DNA of 64,000 nt from Pseudomonas sp. Irchel 3E20 (GCF_900187645.1 NZ_FYEE01000012.1:62001-126000), one strand, 5' to 3'. Positions 16,122 to 25,689 are shown, numbered from the stretch's first letter. Notes: a model not told the origin generated them from the sequence alone. Translations and numbers: made by a program.

Positions 16122-18812
16122 ATGGCTGTCATCGACACCCTTACTGTTTCCCCGGATGGGCGCCCCGACCCGGACGCCCTGCTGGAAAAACTGCAACAAC
16201 AAGAGCATGCCGCCCGCCAGGGCAAGCTGCGCATCTACTTTGGCTCCAACGCCGGGGTGGGCAAGACCTGCGCCATGCTCAGCGCCGCCCGCCAGGAGCA
16301 GCGCCAGGGCCGCGATGTGGTCGCCGGCGTGGTAGAAACCCACGGCCGGCGCGACACCGCCGAGCGCCTCGAAGGCCTGGAGGTGTTGCCGCGCAGCAGC
16401 ATGCTGCACCGCGACTGCGCCCTGAGCGAGTTCGACCTGGATGCCGCCCTGGCGCGCCACCCCGACGTGTTGCTGGTGGATGAATTGGCCCACAGCAACG
16501 TGCCCGGTTCACGCCACCCCAAGCGTTGGCAGGATGTGGAAGAACTGCTGCGCGCCGGCATTGACGTGTGGACCACCCTCAACGTCCAGCACCTGGAAAG
16601 CCTCAACGACATCGTCAGCGGCATCATCGGCATACGCGTGCGCGAGACGGTGCCCGACCACGTGTTCGACAACGCCCATGAAGTGCTGGTGATCGACCTG
16701 CCGCCCGACGACCTGCTGCGCCGGCTCAAGGATGGCAAGGTGTACCTGGCGCCCCAGGCCGAGCGTGCCTCGCGCAACTTCTTTCGCAAGGGCAACCTGC
16801 TGGCGCTGCGCGAGCTGACCCTGCGCCGCACCGCCGACCGGGTCGATGCGCAAATGCGCGACTACCGCCGCGAACGCTCGATCATCACCCTGTGGCCGGC
16901 CCGCGAACGCCTGCTGGTGGGCGTGGCGGGGCACCCCTCGGACGAGCGCCTGGTGCGCGAAGCGGCGCGTTTGGCGCAAAAACTGGAGGCGGACTGGATT
17001 GTCGTCCACGTCAGCGGCCCGCAACGCCGGGGCGCGGCGGCGAACCGCTACGCCAGCGCCATGAAAACCCTGGCCCTGGCCGCCGAATTCGGCGCCGACA
17101 CCACCACCCTCAGCGCCCTGGATGTGGCCGAGGCACTGGTGACCTGCGCCCGTGAGCACAACGCCAACCGCTTGGTGCTGGGGCACTGCCCGCGCAAGGT
17201 CTGGCAGTTCTGGCATCAGTCGGTCAGCGACCGCATCAGCCGCCGCCACCCGCAGATTGACCAGATTGTCATCGCCCATGGCCCGTTGCCGCGGGCGGCG
17301 GCGCCAGAGGTCAAGGTCGAGGGCGCATTGGCCCCCAGCCGCGCCCCGGCCTACCTGTGGGCCAGCCTGGCGTGCTTTGCCGCCACAGCGGTGGCCGCGC
17401 TGCTGTTGCAAGTGTTCGACCCGGCCAACGTGGTCATGCTGTTTTTGCTCACCGTGGTACTGGTGGCCCTGCGCTGGGGGCGCGGCCCCGGCGTGTGGGC
17501 GGCGATGCTGGCGGTGCTGTGCTTCGACTTCTTTTTCGTGCAGCCGCGCTTGTCATTCACCGTCAACGACACCCAATACTTTTTCACCTTCGCCCTGATG
17601 CTGGGCATCGCCCTGATTACCGGGCAACTCACCGCGCGCCTGCGGTTCGAGGCCCGCAGCGCGGCGGCGCGCGAGCGCCGGGCCACCTCCCTGGCACGGT
17701 TGGCGCGCGACCTCTCGGCGGCATTGACGGTGGAGCAGATCAGCGAAGTGGCCCTGCGCACCTTCAGCGGCGTGTTCGAGGCGCGGGTCGGCCTGGCCCT
17801 GCCGGATCTGGACGACCGCGTGCATGGCGTCGGCGGCGCTTTTGCGGTGGATGAAAGCATTGCCCAATGGGCCTATGACCATGGCCAACCGGCCGGCCAG
17901 GGCACCGACACCCTGGCCGCCGCCCAGGGCTGCTACTGGCCGCTGAAGGCGCCGATGCGGGTGCGTGGGGTGTTGGTGCTGGCGCTGGCCGAACCCGAAC
18001 GCCTGAGCGACCCCCAGGAACGGCGCCTGCTGGAAGCCTGCATGAGCCAATTGGCCATCGCCCTGGAACGGGTGCACTACGTCGAAGTGGCGCAAAGCAC
18101 CCTGGTGCAGATGGAGGGCGAACGCATGCGCAACACCTTGCTTGCCGCCATTTCCCACGACTTACGCACGCCGCTGACCACCATCATGGGCGCGGCGGAT
18201 GCGGCCGCCCCCCATGCCCCGCCCGGGCCGCTGCGCGATTTGCTCGGCGGTATCCACGAGCAGGCCAGCTCCATGCAGCGCCTGATCGAAAACCTGCTGG
18301 ACATGGCGCGCATGCAGGAGGGCGGGGTGCGTTTGAACCGCCAGTGGCATTCACTGGAAGAAATCGTCGGCAGCGCCCTGCGCCAACTGCGCGAGCCCCT
18401 GGCCCGGCATGAGGTACGCACGGCCATGGCCCCGCAGTTGCCGCTGGTGGAGGTCGACGCCTTGCTGATCGAGCGGGTGCTGGTCAACCTGCTGGACAAC
18501 GCCGCCAAGTACACTCCCGCCGGCAGCCTGATCGAAGTCCAGGCACGGGCCGCAGGCGACAGCCTGATTTTGCAGGTCAGCGACAACGGGCCGGGTTGCC
18601 CCGAGGGCAGTTCCCTGAACACCCTGTTCGAGCCGTTCACCCGCGGGCGCCAGGAATCGCCTGTGGCGGGCATTGGCCTGGGGCTGGCCCTGAGCCGGCG
18701 CATCGTCGAAGCCCATGGCGGCCATATCGAGGCTGTGCCCCACACCGGCACGGGCATCCGTTTCATCATCACCTTACCGGCGGGGCAGCCGCCGACCATG
18801 GAAACCCTATGA
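16122..18812 (+). CDS. kdpD: sensor kinase KdpD
   Basis: The protein has 896 residues, as in E. coli (894). The N-terminal KdpD domain has Walker A GSNAGVGKT at 41-49 and a Walker B-like VLLVDELAHSN near 116-126. A USP-like domain follows to about 385. Four membrane helices span about 400-500. A GAF-like region precedes the HisKA box with H679 (ISHDLRTPLTT), and then the ATPase domain (LVNLLDNAAKY, VSDNGPGCP, GIGLGLALSRRIVEAHGG). It phosphorylates KdpE under K+ limitation or osmotic stress. The stop overlaps the kdpE ATG. Confidence 0.97.
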   Translation: MAVIDTLTVSPDGRPDPDALLEKLQQQEHAARQGKLRIYFGSNAGVGKTCAMLSAARQEQRQGRDVVAGVVETHGRRDTAERLEGLEVLPRSSMLHRDCALSEFDLDAALARHPDVLLVDELAHSNVPGSRHPKRWQDVEELLRAGIDVWTTLNVQHLESLNDIVSGIIGIRVRETVPDHVFDNAHEVLVIDLPPDDLLRRLKDGKVYLAPQAERASRNFFRKGNLLALRELTLRRTADRVDAQMRDYRRERSIITLWPARERLLVGVAGHPSDERLVREAARLAQKLEADWIVVHVSGPQRRGAAANRYASAMKTLALAAEFGADTTTLSALDVAEALVTCAREHNANRLVLGHCPRKVWQFWHQSVSDRISRRHPQIDQIVIAHGPLPRAAAPEVKVEGALAPSRAPAYLWASLACFAATAVAALLLQVFDPANVVMLFLLTVVLVALRWGRGPGVWAAMLAVLCFDFFFVQPRLSFTVNDTQYFFTFALMLGIALITGQLTARLRFEARSAAARERRATSLARLARDLSAALTVEQISEVALRTFSGVFEARVGLALPDLDDRVHGVGGAFAVDESIAQWAYDHGQPAGQGTDTLAAAQGCYWPLKAPMRVRGVLVLALAEPERLSDPQERRLLEACMSQLAIALERVHYVEVAQSTLVQMEGERMRNTLLAAISHDLRTPLTTIMGAADAAAPHAPPGPLRDLLGGIHEQASSMQRLIENLLDMARMQEGGVRLNRQWHSLEEIVGSALRQLREPLARHEVRTAMAPQLPLVEVDALLIERVLVNLLDNAAKYTPAGSLIEVQARAAGDSLILQVSDNGPGCPEGSSLNTLFEPFTRGRQESPVAGIGLGLALSRRIVEAHGGHIEAVPHTGTGIRFIITLPAGQPPTMETL

Positions 18813-19501
18813 CCAGTGCTCGCATCCTTATCGTTGAAGACGAGGCCAATATCCGCCGCTTTGTCGGCATTGCCCTGCAGGACGAAGGTTTTCAGGTATT
18901 CGAGGCCGACAGCGTCAAGCGCGCGCTGATCCACGCCGCCAGCCGCCAACCGGACCTGGTGATCGTTGACCTGGGCTTGCCCGACGGCGACGGCAAGCAC
19001 TTGATAACCGAACTGCGCGGCTGGCTGGCGGTGCCGATTCTGGTGCTGTCGGCGCGTGACCGCGAGGAAGAGAAAGTCGCGGCGCTGGATGCGGGCGCCG
19101 ATGATTACCTGGTCAAACCCTTTGGCGTGCCGGAACTGTTGGCCCGCATCCGCGCGCAACTGCGCCGCCATGTGCTGACCGGCAACGTGGCCGCCACCAG
19201 CCAAGTGACCTTCGGCAGCATCGCGGTGGACCTGGCCACCCACGAAGTGCGCCGCGACGGCGCGCTGGTGCACCTGACACCCATTGAATACCGCTTGCTG
19301 TGCGCGCTGATCCGCGGCCAGAGCCGGGTCATGACCCATCGCCAGTTATTGCTGGAAGTGTGGGGGCTCGATTATGTGGAGCGGTTTCATTATTTGCGGG
19401 TACACATGGCGCACTTGCGACAAAAACTGGAAGTGGATGCCGCACAGCCGCAGCACTTTATTACCGAGTTGCAAGTGGGTTATCGGTTGGTGGGCCTTTA
19501 A
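18809..19501 (+). CDS. kdpE: response regulator KdpE
   Basis: The protein has 230 residues and belongs to the OmpR family. The REC domain has VEDEANIRRF and the phospho-Asp in VIVDLGLPDGDG. The C-terminal winged helix shows LTPIEYRLLCALIRG and YLRVHMAHLRQKLE. The ATG at 18809 overlaps the kdpD stop as ATGA, which fixes the start. It activates the kdp operon; a candidate direct-repeat site lies at 11244-11265. Confidence 0.97.
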   Translation: MTSARILIVEDEANIRRFVGIALQDEGFQVFEADSVKRALIHAASRQPDLVIVDLGLPDGDGKHLITELRGWLAVPILVLSARDREEEKVAALDAGADDYLVKPFGVPELLARIRAQLRRHVLTGNVAATSQVTFGSIAVDLATHEVRRDGALVHLTPIEYRLLCALIRGQSRVMTHRQLLLEVWGLDYVERFHYLRVHMAHLRQKLEVDAAQPQHFITELQVGYRLVGL

Positions 19502-19638
19502 TCCGCCATTCGCCAATGGGCTCGTACACTGCCTGTAGAGAACTAATTATTGCCCGTAAAGAAACCGTATAGTCGCTTGTATATAAAGATGGGCGACTTA
19601 TGATGGCGTTGTCTAAGTGTCTAAGCCTGAGGTTTATT

Positions 19639-19791
19639 ATGAGTAACGAAGATCTTGGATGGTTGATTATGTCCATGATTGGCGTGTTTGGCCTGGCCTC
19701 GCTTGTGTTCGAGTACCTGGGCAAACAGCATGGCGTAAAGCGCGCAAAGCCGGGTGCAAAGCCCGCCAGGCCGCAAGGCGTGAAAAAGTAA
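19639..19791 (+). CDS. small single-helix membrane protein
   Basis: The protein has 50 residues. One membrane helix (WLIMSMIGVFGLASLVFEYL) is followed by a strongly basic, proline-containing tail (KRAKPGAKPARPQGVKK). I chose the ATG at 19639 because TGAGG lies six bases upstream; an in-frame ATG at 19600 is weaker. I do not recognise the family. It lies in the same direction as the next membrane protein gene, about 70 bp away, and they may be co-transcribed. Confidence 0.6.
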   Translation: MSNEDLGWLIMSMIGVFGLASLVFEYLGKQHGVKRAKPGAKPARPQGVKK

Positions 19792-19858
19792 GTTTCGCTG
19801 GTTTAAAAATCTTAGTTTCAGTGAACGCAACGTTAAGTTGGGTTGAGGGACTCTCATC

Positions 19859-20152
19859 ATGGCCCGTTATTATCGCAAGCCCGGCTCGGCCAAAGTAGTA
19901 GAAATAGGCACGGATCAAGTGTTGGCGGTGGTGTTTTTTGGGCCTATTTACTTGTATTACGCAGAACTCTGGCCGCACTTGGCACTCTGGATAGTTGCCT
20001 ATGGCATCGGCCTGTTGGCTGGGCCGCCGTGGTTGCTGTTACCGGTGGTTGGCCTGCCGTTGGTCTACGCCTTTCGTATTCAAAACATCGTGACCCAGGA
20101 CTACCTGAAAAAAGGTTGGGTGCCGGTGCAAGCGGCGCAGCTTGCCCAATAG
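19859..20152 (+). CDS. hypothetical membrane protein
   Basis: The protein has 97 residues. Two or three hydrophobic segments fill residues 20-80 (VLAVVFFGPIYLYYAELWP, IVAYGIGLLAGPPWLLLPV), with short polar ends. GAGGGA lies eight bases before the ATG. I cannot assign a function. The layout resembles small DUF membrane proteins found next to housekeeping genes in Pseudomonas. Confidence 0.7.
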   Translation: MARYYRKPGSAKVVEIGTDQVLAVVFFGPIYLYYAELWPHLALWIVAYGIGLLAGPPWLLLPVVGLPLVYAFRIQNIVTQDYLKKGWVPVQAAQLAQ

Positions 20153-20225
20153 CCCCTGGCCCGACAGAATCGCGCCCCGGCCCCGCCAGCGGTGTGGGGC
20201 GGTTGGGCTGAAAAGGGGAACGCCG

Positions 20226-20921
20226 TTGAACGAACAGACCTTGTCTATGCGCCTTGAGCGCGTCGCGGCCCACGTGCCGGCCGGTGCGCGGCTGGCCGAT
20301 ATCGGCTCGGACCACGCCTATCTGCCGGTGGCGTTGATGGCCCGGGGCGCCATCGCGGCGGCGGTGGCGGGCGAGGTGGCATTGACGCCGTTCACCGCCG
20401 CCCAGCGCACCGTGCACGAAAGCGGCTTTGCGCAGCGCATCAGCGTGCGCCGGGCCGATGGCCTGGGGGCGATCATGGCGCACGACGACATCAGCGCCAT
20501 CAGCCTGTGCGGCATGGGCGGCGAAACCATCCGCGACATCCTCGAGGCGGGCAAGGCGCATTTGAGCGGCCGGGAGCGGCTGATCCTGCAACCCAACGGC
20601 GGCGAGCCGCCACTGCGCCAATGGCTGATGGACAACGGCTACCGCATCGTCGGCGAAGAGGTGCTGCGGGAGAACCGCTTCGACTACGAAATCATCGTCG
20701 CCGAACGCGGTGCCCCGGTGGCCTACAGCGCCCAGCAGTTGTACTTCGGCCCGCTGCAACTGCAAGCCCGCAGCCCGGCGTTTTTGCTCAAGTGGCAACG
20801 CCTGCTGCGCCAGAAACAACGGGTGTTGAGCCATTTGGCCCGGGCCCGGCAAGCGCTGCCCGAGGCGAAGGTACGGGACATCGCGCGCCAGGCGCGGTGG
20901 ATCGCCGAGGTGCTGGCCTGA
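20226..20921 (+). CDS. trmK: tRNA (adenine22-N1)-methyltransferase TrmK
   Basis: The protein has 231 residues. It has a class I SAM-methyltransferase fold with ARLADIGSDHAYLPVAL (SAM loop) and the family motifs SLCGMGGETIRDIL and LQPNGGEPPLRQWL. TrmK methylates N1 of A22 in tRNA in Bacillus subtilis; the Pseudomonas target is inferred. I chose the TTG at 20226 because AAAAGGGGAA stands just upstream and it gives the family length. In-frame starts at 20142 (upstream) and 20247 (downstream) fit less well. Confidence 0.85.
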   Translation: MNEQTLSMRLERVAAHVPAGARLADIGSDHAYLPVALMARGAIAAAVAGEVALTPFTAAQRTVHESGFAQRISVRRADGLGAIMAHDDISAISLCGMGGETIRDILEAGKAHLSGRERLILQPNGGEPPLRQWLMDNGYRIVGEEVLRENRFDYEIIVAERGAPVAYSAQQLYFGPLQLQARSPAFLLKWQRLLRQKQRVLSHLARARQALPEAKVRDIARQARWIAEVLA

Positions 20922-21094
20922 GGCGGGAGCCGGGGGGGCTTGGGGCGGTTGCCTACAGCAAACTTTCTGATTGCCTGGCCTTCAAGCGGCGAAAACCTAC
21001 AAATAGTCTTCAATGACCGGTGACTGCGGCCGATAAGCCTGATATCGCCGCACGCAGCAGCCCGCGTCGCTCCCTCACCGCAGAAGGCCCAAGG

Positions 21095-22708
21095 ATGACT
21101 ATAAAACTCCGTCTGTTGCTGCTGATCGGCACCAGTGTGCTCACCGTCCTCATCGTTGGCCTGGTCAATTACCTGGGCAATGAACGCATGCAGGTCGCGA
21201 TGCTCGACAGCGAAACCAGCATGACCGCCCTGAGCAATCACCTGGAAGCCGACATGATGCACGACGCCCTGCGCGCCGACGTGCTGGCGGCGATGCTGGT
21301 GGGGCTTAACAAAAGCGTCAGCAGCCGCGATGAAGTGCTCACGGCGCTGAATGAACACGCGGCGAATTTTCGCAAGGCCCTGGGGGACAACCTGGAACTG
21401 CCCCTCAACGACACCCTCGAAGCGGCCCTGACCCACCTCAAGCCCAGCCTCGACGCCTACATCGCTTCGGGCGAGCGGATGGTCGCCCTGGCCCTGGACG
21501 ACCCGCAGGCGGCCCAACAGCAACTGGGCGGCTTCAGCACGGCGTTTACCGAGCTGGAAGGGCAGATGGCCAGCTTGAGCGAACTGATCGAGAGCAACTC
21601 CAAGGCCAGTGGCGAGCGCACCCGTGCGGCGGTGCACAGTGCCAACCTGACCCTGGCCGTGGTGCTGGCGCTGTGCTTGCTGCTGGTGGTGGCCCAGGGG
21701 GTTTGGGTGACCAAAAGCATCATGGCCCCGCTTCAGGTGGCGCGGCGGATTGCCGACAGCATCGCCCACGGCAACCTCAGCGAACCGATCCCGGAACCGG
21801 CCAACCGCGATGAAGCGAGCATGCTCATCCGCAGCCTGGCGGTGATGCAGCGTGACCTGCGCGGCATGATCGAGGTGGTGCGCAGCAATGCCCAGGGCGT
21901 TTCGGGCATGACCCAGCAGTTGAGCAGCGGTTGCCATGAGGTGGCGGCCAGCAGCCAGCAGCAAAGCGCGGCGGCGGGGACCATGTCGGCCGCCACCAGC
22001 CAAATGACCGCCAGCATCGAAGAAATCACCCGCCACGCCCAACATGCGCTGCAGATGGCCAACCAGGCCGAAGCCCTGGCCAAGAACGGCGGACGGGTGA
22101 TCCATCAAGTGGTCAGCGACATGGACGGCATCGCCCGTTCGGCCCAGGAATCGGCCCAGGTGATCCGCACCCTGGACAAGGAGTCCGAGGGAATTTTCAG
22201 CATCATCCAAGTCATCAAGGGCATCGCCGACCAGACCAACCTGCTGGCGCTCAACGCCGCCATCGAAGCCGCCCGGGCCGGTGAGCAGGGCCGCGGTTTT
22301 GCCGTGGTGGCCGACGAAGTGCGTAGCCTGGCGGGGCGCACCAGTGCCTCGACCCAGGAAATCGCCGCCATGGTGGCGCGTATCCAAACGAGCACCCGCG
22401 AAGCGGTGACCAGCATGGAAGCGGGCGTGGCCCAGGTGGACAAGGGCATGGCGGTGACGGCGGATGTGGAGCGGGCGATCCGCGAGATCCTCGAAGCCAC
22501 CCTGAGCACCACCCAACTGGTCAACGACATCAGCCGCACCATTGGCGAGCAGGGCCTGGCCAGCAACGAAATCGCCCATCAGGTGGAGATGATCGCCGAC
22601 ATGTCCGCCGGTAATACCCGGGTCATCGGCCAAACGGCCGGCACCACCGACGAACTCTCGGCACTGGCCGGCCAGCTCGCGCAATCGGTGGACCGCTTTC
22701 GCCTGTGA
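21095..22708 (+). CDS. methyl-accepting chemotaxis protein
   Basis: The protein has 537 residues. TM1 is at about 6-26 and TM2 at about 184-205, with a helical ligand-binding region of roughly 155 residues between them. A HAMP domain follows, then the cytoplasmic signalling domain with the conserved hairpin tip IADQTNLLALNAAIEAARAG and GFAVVADEVRSLA. It signals to CheA/CheW; the ligand is unknown. I chose the ATG at 21095, with GAAGG seven bases upstream. It ends one base before the convergent HxlR gene. Confidence 0.95.
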   Translation: MTIKLRLLLLIGTSVLTVLIVGLVNYLGNERMQVAMLDSETSMTALSNHLEADMMHDALRADVLAAMLVGLNKSVSSRDEVLTALNEHAANFRKALGDNLELPLNDTLEAALTHLKPSLDAYIASGERMVALALDDPQAAQQQLGGFSTAFTELEGQMASLSELIESNSKASGERTRAAVHSANLTLAVVLALCLLLVVAQGVWVTKSIMAPLQVARRIADSIAHGNLSEPIPEPANRDEASMLIRSLAVMQRDLRGMIEVVRSNAQGVSGMTQQLSSGCHEVAASSQQQSAAAGTMSAATSQMTASIEEITRHAQHALQMANQAEALAKNGGRVIHQVVSDMDGIARSAQESAQVIRTLDKESEGIFSIIQVIKGIADQTNLLALNAAIEAARAGEQGRGFAVVADEVRSLAGRTSASTQEIAAMVARIQTSTREAVTSMEAGVAQVDKGMAVTADVERAIREILEATLSTTQLVNDISRTIGEQGLASNEIAHQVEMIADMSAGNTRVIGQTAGTTDELSALAGQLAQSVDRFRL

Positions 22709-23179
22709 TTACTCAGCGGCCGGTGCCTGGCCGTCGACCCAGCGTTGCCGGTGGCAATCGGCCGGGCCCAGGGCGCGGCCGCTGGCGGATTGCACCACGA
22801 GGGGCCGCAGCGCTTGCCCGGTGGCGTTGTCCAGCAACACCGAGCGGGTTTCCCCAGGGGTAAACAGAAAACGCTCGCCCCACTGGCGCAGGCACACGAT
22901 CAGCGGGAACGCCTCGCGGCCCTTGGCCGTGAGCACGTACTCCTTGTAGGCGCTGCCGTCGGACGCGGGGCGCACCTGCAACAGGCCCACCTCCACCAGG
23001 TTTTTAAGCCGTGCGGCGAGGATGTTCTTGGCCACGCCGAGGCTTTTCTGGAACTCGCTGAAGCGGCGAATATCGTCGAATGCGTCGCGAATAATCAGCA
23101 GTGACCAACGATCTCCCAGCACTTCCAGGGTTCGGGCCACCGGGCATTCGCGAGTGGGCTGGGGGGCTTCTAGGGTCAT
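22709..23179 (-). CDS. HxlR family transcriptional regulator
   Basis: The protein has 156 residues. The HxlR winged helix starts CPVARTLEVLGDRWSLLIIRD and continues RFSEFQKSLGVAKNILAARL, with the cysteine at position 12 kept. HxlR proteins respond to reactive electrophiles or other small molecules and often control the next-door gene. I chose the ATG at 23179; an in-frame start at 23281 would cover the promoter region. It is divergent from an MFS transporter, with two direct repeats between them that may be its binding sites. Confidence 0.92.
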   Translation of the reverse strand: MTLEAPQPTRECPVARTLEVLGDRWSLLIIRDAFDDIRRFSEFQKSLGVAKNILAARLKNLVEVGLLQVRPASDGSAYKEYVLTAKGREAFPLIVCLRQWGERFLFTPGETRSVLLDNATGQALRPLVVQSASGRALGPADCHRQRWVDGQAPAAE

Positions 23180-23233
23180 GGTGTTTACCTTGTGCAGAGC
23201 ATTGCCGCAGTGGGCAGGGCTTTCGAGGATGTG

Positions 23234-23289
23234 GTTGCGATTTGAAACCTGATGGGTTAACAATGCCAATCTAGTTGCCAATTGAAACC
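23234..23289. promoter_or_regulatory. paired direct repeats between hxlR-type and MFS genes
   Basis: Two 16-mers, GTTGCGATTTGAAACC (23234-23249) and GTTGCCAATTGAAACC (23274-23289), differ at two positions. Their starts are 40 bp apart, close to four helical turns. They occupy the divergent intergenic region of a regulator/transporter pair, the second copy ending 24 bp before the transporter start. They are candidate operators for the HxlR-type protein. Confidence 0.45.
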
Positions 23290-23312
23290 AGCTTAGCCCC
23301 GCGGAAGTGCAG

Positions 23313-24551
23313 ATGAAAGCCCATGTTGATTCAGAGCCCCAATGCGTTGCCCTTCACACGCCGCTGGCACGGCCCGCCCAGGGCCTGTCGCCGGCCCTGA
23401 CTTGGCTGTTCTCGGTGACCTGCGCCCTGGCGGTGGCCAATGTCTACTTCGCCCAGCCCCTGCTCGACAGCATCGCCCAAAGCCTGGGCGTGGCCGCGGC
23501 CACTGTTGGCATGGTGGTGACCGCGACCCAGGTGGGCTATGGGCTGGGGCTGCTGTTTATCGTGCCGCTGGGGGACCTGCTCAACCGCAAACGGCTGGTG
23601 CTGACCCTGGTGCTGCTGTCGGCACTGGCACTGGCGGCGGCCGGCGCGGCGCAGCAATGGCTGGCATTGCTGGCGGCGATGATGGTGGTGGGGTTGCTGG
23701 CGGTGGTGGTGCAGATTCTCGTGGCCTACACCGCCGCCCTGGCGAGCCCCGCGCAACGGGGCGAGGCGGTGGGCACGGTGACCAGTGGCATCGTCCTGGG
23801 CATTTTGCTGGCGCGCTTCACCTCGGGGCTGGTCGCTGACCTGGCGGGGTGGCGTGCGGTGTATTTCGTATCGTCGGCCTTGATGCTGGTGATCGCGGCG
23901 GTGCTGTGGAAAGTGGCCCCGGCCACTGTGGCCGGAAAGGGCACGCAGACTTACCGGGCGCTGCTGGGCTCGCTGTTCCAACTGCTGCGCAGCGACCGGT
24001 TGCTGCGGGCGCGGGGGCTGTTGGCCTTGCTGGTGTTCGCCGCGTTTTCGGTGCTGTGGACCACCATGGTGCTGCCGCTCAGTGCTGCGCCTTGGTCGTT
24101 GTCCCACACGGCCATTGGCCTGTTCGGCCTGGCGGGCGTGGCCGGTGCGCTCGCCGCGCGGCGCGCCGGGCGCTGGGCCGACCAAGGCCTGGGGCAACGG
24201 GTGACGGGCATCTCCTTGGGGCTGTTGCTGCTGGCCTGGCTGCCGATCGCCTTTACCGAAACTTCGCTGCTCGCCCTGGTGTGCGGGGTTATCCTCCTCG
24301 ATTTCGCGGTGCAAGCCGTGCATGTCACCAGCCAGAGCCTGATTTTCGCCGCCCGGCCCGACGCCCAGAGCCGCATGGTCGGCGCCTACATGGGCTTCTA
24401 TTCCCTGGGCAGCGCCCTGGGCGCCGTGGCCGGGACCCAGGTCTATGGGCGCTGGGGCTGGGGCGCCGTTAGCGCGTTGGGTGCCGGCATCAGTGGCGTG
24501 GCGCTGTTGATGTGGCTCTACGGGCGCTGGCGCAACGCTTGTTGCAACTGA
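23313..24551 (+). CDS. MFS transporter (DHA1-like efflux)
   Basis: The protein has 412 residues and about 12 hydrophobic segments. The motif A region reads VPLGDLLNRKRLVL after helix 2, as in drug-efflux-type major facilitator proteins. GGAAG lies five bases before the ATG at 23313. It is divergent from and probably repressed by the HxlR protein. The exported compound cannot be inferred. Its end overlaps a possible minus-strand ORF by 34 bp. Confidence 0.93.
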   Translation: MKAHVDSEPQCVALHTPLARPAQGLSPALTWLFSVTCALAVANVYFAQPLLDSIAQSLGVAAATVGMVVTATQVGYGLGLLFIVPLGDLLNRKRLVLTLVLLSALALAAAGAAQQWLALLAAMMVVGLLAVVVQILVAYTAALASPAQRGEAVGTVTSGIVLGILLARFTSGLVADLAGWRAVYFVSSALMLVIAAVLWKVAPATVAGKGTQTYRALLGSLFQLLRSDRLLRARGLLALLVFAAFSVLWTTMVLPLSAAPWSLSHTAIGLFGLAGVAGALAARRAGRWADQGLGQRVTGISLGLLLLAWLPIAFTETSLLALVCGVILLDFAVQAVHVTSQSLIFAARPDAQSRMVGAYMGFYSLGSALGAVAGTQVYGRWGWGAVSALGAGISGVALLMWLYGRWRNACCN

Positions 24552-24763
24552 TGCACCGCGCTCGCTTCCACGGCGCTTTCATCGGCCCCCGCCGCAAAGG
24601 TGGCGCAACACGCGGTAGCACCGGCGTCTGCACCGCGATACACCGCCACCACACTGCCCGGCCAGCAGCCGATCCAGCCACAGCGCCGCGTGGCGAGCAC
24701 CAAACCGTCGCGCACCAGGGGCAGGGCGGTGGCGGCCTGATGAAGGGCGGCACCATCGCCCAT
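24518..24763 (-). CDS. possible small cytoplasmic protein
   Basis: The ORF has 81 residues (start MGDGAALHQAATALPLVRDG). It contains GLVLATRRCGWIGCWPGSVV and an alanine-rich acidic C-terminus, which reads more like protein than the other frames here. It would overlap the MFS gene end by 34 bp and be divergent from the VOC gene. No family is recognised and no strong ribosome site is seen, so it may be a shadow. Confidence 0.4.
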   Translation of the reverse strand: MGDGAALHQAATALPLVRDGLVLATRRCGWIGCWPGSVVAVYRGADAGATACCATFAAGADESAVEASAVHQLQQALRQRP

Positions 24764-24820
24764 GGGCGCAGTGGCCAGCGACTAGAATCCACAGGGCAAC
24801 CCCAATCGAGGAAACCCGAC

Positions 24821-25300
24821 ATGACCGCCAAAAACACCCTCTGCCTATGGTTCGATGGCGCCGCGCTGGAAGCCGCGACCTTCTACGCCCAGACCTTCCC
24901 CGACAGCGCCGTCAACGCAGTCCACCACGCGCCCGGTGACTACCCGGCGGGCAAGCAGGGCGATGTGCTGACGGTGGCGTTCACCGTAATGGGCATACCC
25001 TGCCTGGGCCTGAACGGTGGCCCGGCGTTCAAACAGACCGAGGCGTTTTCGTTTCAAGTGGCCACCGATGACCAGGCCGAAACCGATCGCCTGTGGCACG
25101 CCATCGTCGCCAACGACGGCCAGGAAAGCGCCTGCGGCTGGTGCAAGGACAAGTGGGGCGTGTCCTGGCAAATCACCCCGCGCCAGTTGACGGCAGCCAT
25201 CAGCCACCCGGACCCGGCGGTGGCCAAGCGTGCGTTCGAGGCGATGATGGAGATGGGCAAGATTGATATCGCCAGGATCGAGGCGGCGGTGAAGGAGTAG
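24821..25300 (+). CDS. VOC/PhnB-like (3-demethylubiquinone-9 methyltransferase-type) protein
   Basis: The protein has 159 residues. It is a PhnB-type glyoxalase/bleomycin-resistance fold, with LCLWFDGAALEAATFYAQTF at the start and the usual WCKDKWGVSWQITP plus EAMMEMGKIDIARIE at the end. Such proteins are common in Pseudomonas, and most have no proven activity. I chose the ATG at 24821, eight bases after GAGGAA; an in-frame upstream start at 24512 lies in the MFS gene. Confidence 0.9.
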   Translation: MTAKNTLCLWFDGAALEAATFYAQTFPDSAVNAVHHAPGDYPAGKQGDVLTVAFTVMGIPCLGLNGGPAFKQTEAFSFQVATDDQAETDRLWHAIVANDGQESACGWCKDKWGVSWQITPRQLTAAISHPDPAVAKRAFEAMMEMGKIDIARIEAAVKE

Positions 25301-25378
25301 GTTGCAGGGGGGCATAAGCCTGATGGCTCAATGCTCCAAACTGATACCATCACGCCATCGACCCGCCGAGCAGAAAAG

Positions 25379-25540
25379 ATGAACCGTCGTAAAAAGATCA
25401 AGCAACTGCTACAGGCCCATGCCAAAAAGGCCAGCGCCAAGTTGGCACCGCAGAACAAGCCTAAATACATCAGCAAAGCCGACCGCCTGAAAATGGCCAC
25501 CGAGGCGGGTGATGATCCCATCATGCCTTCTGAGAGCTGA
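25379..25540 (+). CDS. DUF2986 family small basic protein
   Basis: The protein has 53 residues (MNRRKKIKQLLQAHAKKASA) with the typical KLAPQNKPKYISKADRLK core of the DUF2986 family. The N-terminus is rich in lysine and arginine and the C-terminus is acidic. Its function is unknown. The ATG at 25379 matches the family start; the in-frame ATG at 25331 adds an unconserved leader. Confidence 0.75.
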   Translation: MNRRKKIKQLLQAHAKKASAKLAPQNKPKYISKADRLKMATEAGDDPIMPSES

Positions 25541-25689
25541 TGGCCCAATGCCAATAAGCGCTTGCTCGCTCAGGGCAGCGCGGCTACTGTCAATGCCATG
25601 AATCAATCGCCCGCTCTCTTGACCACGACCACCACGACCGCCAAAGGCGAGTCGTGAGAGGTGCCGTGAGCCAATAACCCACACACTTC

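Noticed and set aside
20723..22684. 653-codon minus-strand frame over the chemoreceptor gene
   Set aside because: Shadow of an unmistakable chemoreceptor on the plus strand; composition dominated by His, Gly and Arg.
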